Shown: piece after piece, positions 63,675 through 64,000 of the stretch
How the letters are laid out: each line of letters opens with the position of its first letter
Numbering within the stretch: position 1 is the first letter of the stretch
NCBI GenBank assembly: GCA_030710605.1
Contig: CP092877.1
Location: 1 to 64,000 of the forward strand
Direction: 5' to 3'
DNA: 64,000 nucleotides
Source: Cordylochernes scorpioides
Lineage: Eukaryota; Arthropoda; Arachnida; Pseudoscorpiones; Chernetidae
Program-made: the position numbers and the translations under genes
The notes under the pieces: generated by a model
Seen by the model: only the letters and a program-made list of their open reading frames with translations
Told to the model about the DNA's origin: nothing
Database searches by the model: none

Positions 63675-64000
63675 TTGATCAAATTTACATTTTTGCTTGT
63701 AATTTAACCTTAGTTAGGAATTCTTTAAAAGGCTCATTACACTGCTTTATATTATTAAACTGATACCTTTCTACAGTATAATTTAATTTAGGGGTAAAGT
63801 ATTCATTAAACTTACCCTTGAGTTCTTGTAACTTATTTCTTCACCTTCATTCAACTTGAACGTTTTATAAATTTTCTGGGCCAATTGTCCAATCGAAGCC
63901 ATAAAGATCGCTACTTGGATTTCTTGTGGTTTCTTTTCTAATTGTACAGCTTTTTCGTACCATATAAATGCTTCTATCCACTCGTCCCATGCTTCTTTTG
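63659..64000 (-). pseudogene. Gypsy-B gag N-terminus, duplicate, cut by window end
   Basis: Same as 19894-20235, with one T fewer at 63692 and one T fewer at 63837, which add frameshifts. It continues beyond the window. Confidence 0.75.

Larger units (their letters stand above)
54650..64000 (+). repeat. Segmental duplication, copy 2 (pairs with 10883-20235)
   Basis: Begins inside the Gypsy-1 RT stub (AGTATTTGAAGG) and runs to the window end without loss of alignment. It holds the second half of Gypsy-1, the 5' part of the Gypsy-A nest, LTR-B with LINE ORF1, LTR-C and Gypsy-B. About a dozen single-base differences from copy 1, mostly in homopolymers. Confidence 0.93.

Overview
This is a eukaryotic repeat-dense window, most likely from an arthropod genome. 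The evidence is AT-rich sequence with many nested transposable elements: Ty3/Gypsy, Copia and BEL/Pao LTR retrotransposons, an R1/Jockey-group LINE, Helitrons with 5' TCTATATATATAAAA-type and 3' hairpin-CTAG ends, and a hAT transposon. A BEL/Pao element argues for an animal. The sequence alone does not name the species. I see no host protein-coding gene. The only probably functional host-type gene is a tRNA-Gly(GCC) at 51678-51748 (minus).

Layout. 0.25-2.2 kb: relic of an autonomous Helitron (helicase-endonuclease, minus). 2.2-8.8 kb: head-to-tail and inverted Helitrons, a foldback cluster, a 375-bp palindrome, and a tandem duplication of a Helitron that carries the 5' part of U2 snRNA. 9.46-12.45 kb: compact Gypsy-1 with 108-bp LTRs and a deleted RT core. 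13.1-25.4 kb: a nest in which Gypsy-A (plus) holds Gypsy-B/C (minus) pieces, and the B LTRs hold an ORF1-only LINE insertion. 25.4-27.8 kb: more Helitrons, largely an inverted counterpart of 4.8-8.4 kb. 27.85-29.0 kb: LINE fragment broken by LTR-D, a large non-coding LTR element (29.0-33.5 kb). 34.7-35.75 kb: second copy of the Helitron relic, internally deleted. 37.0-41.0 kb: complete but coding-defective BEL/Pao element with AATTA target duplications and large internal minisatellites. 41.5-42.4 kb: foldback element and a Helitron with a GC-rich insert. 42.4-45.2 kb: nearly intact hAT transposon with perfect 8-bp target duplications. 45.7-51.6 kb: Copia element whose 3' LTR is split by a Helitron, itself carrying a solo LTR-D. 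51.7-52.3 kb: tRNA-Gly beside a Helitron 5' end, then a MITE. 52.4-54.1 kb: 22-bp minisatellite, about 79 copies. 54.65-64.0 kb: near-identical direct duplicate of 10.88-20.24 kb, running off the window.

The genes do not form a host pathway. They are gag, protease, reverse transcriptase, RNase H, integrase, transposase and Helitron enzyme remnants, almost all inactivated by frameshifts, nonsense codons or deletions. Several boundaries can be fixed to the base because target-site duplications, paired LTRs or empty sites are present in the same window. The most unusual signals are the U2 snRNA fragment and possibly the tRNA carried by Helitrons, the LINE ORF1 amplified inside a Gypsy LTR, the repeat-filled BEL element, and the very recent (or assembly-made) 9.35-kb duplication.
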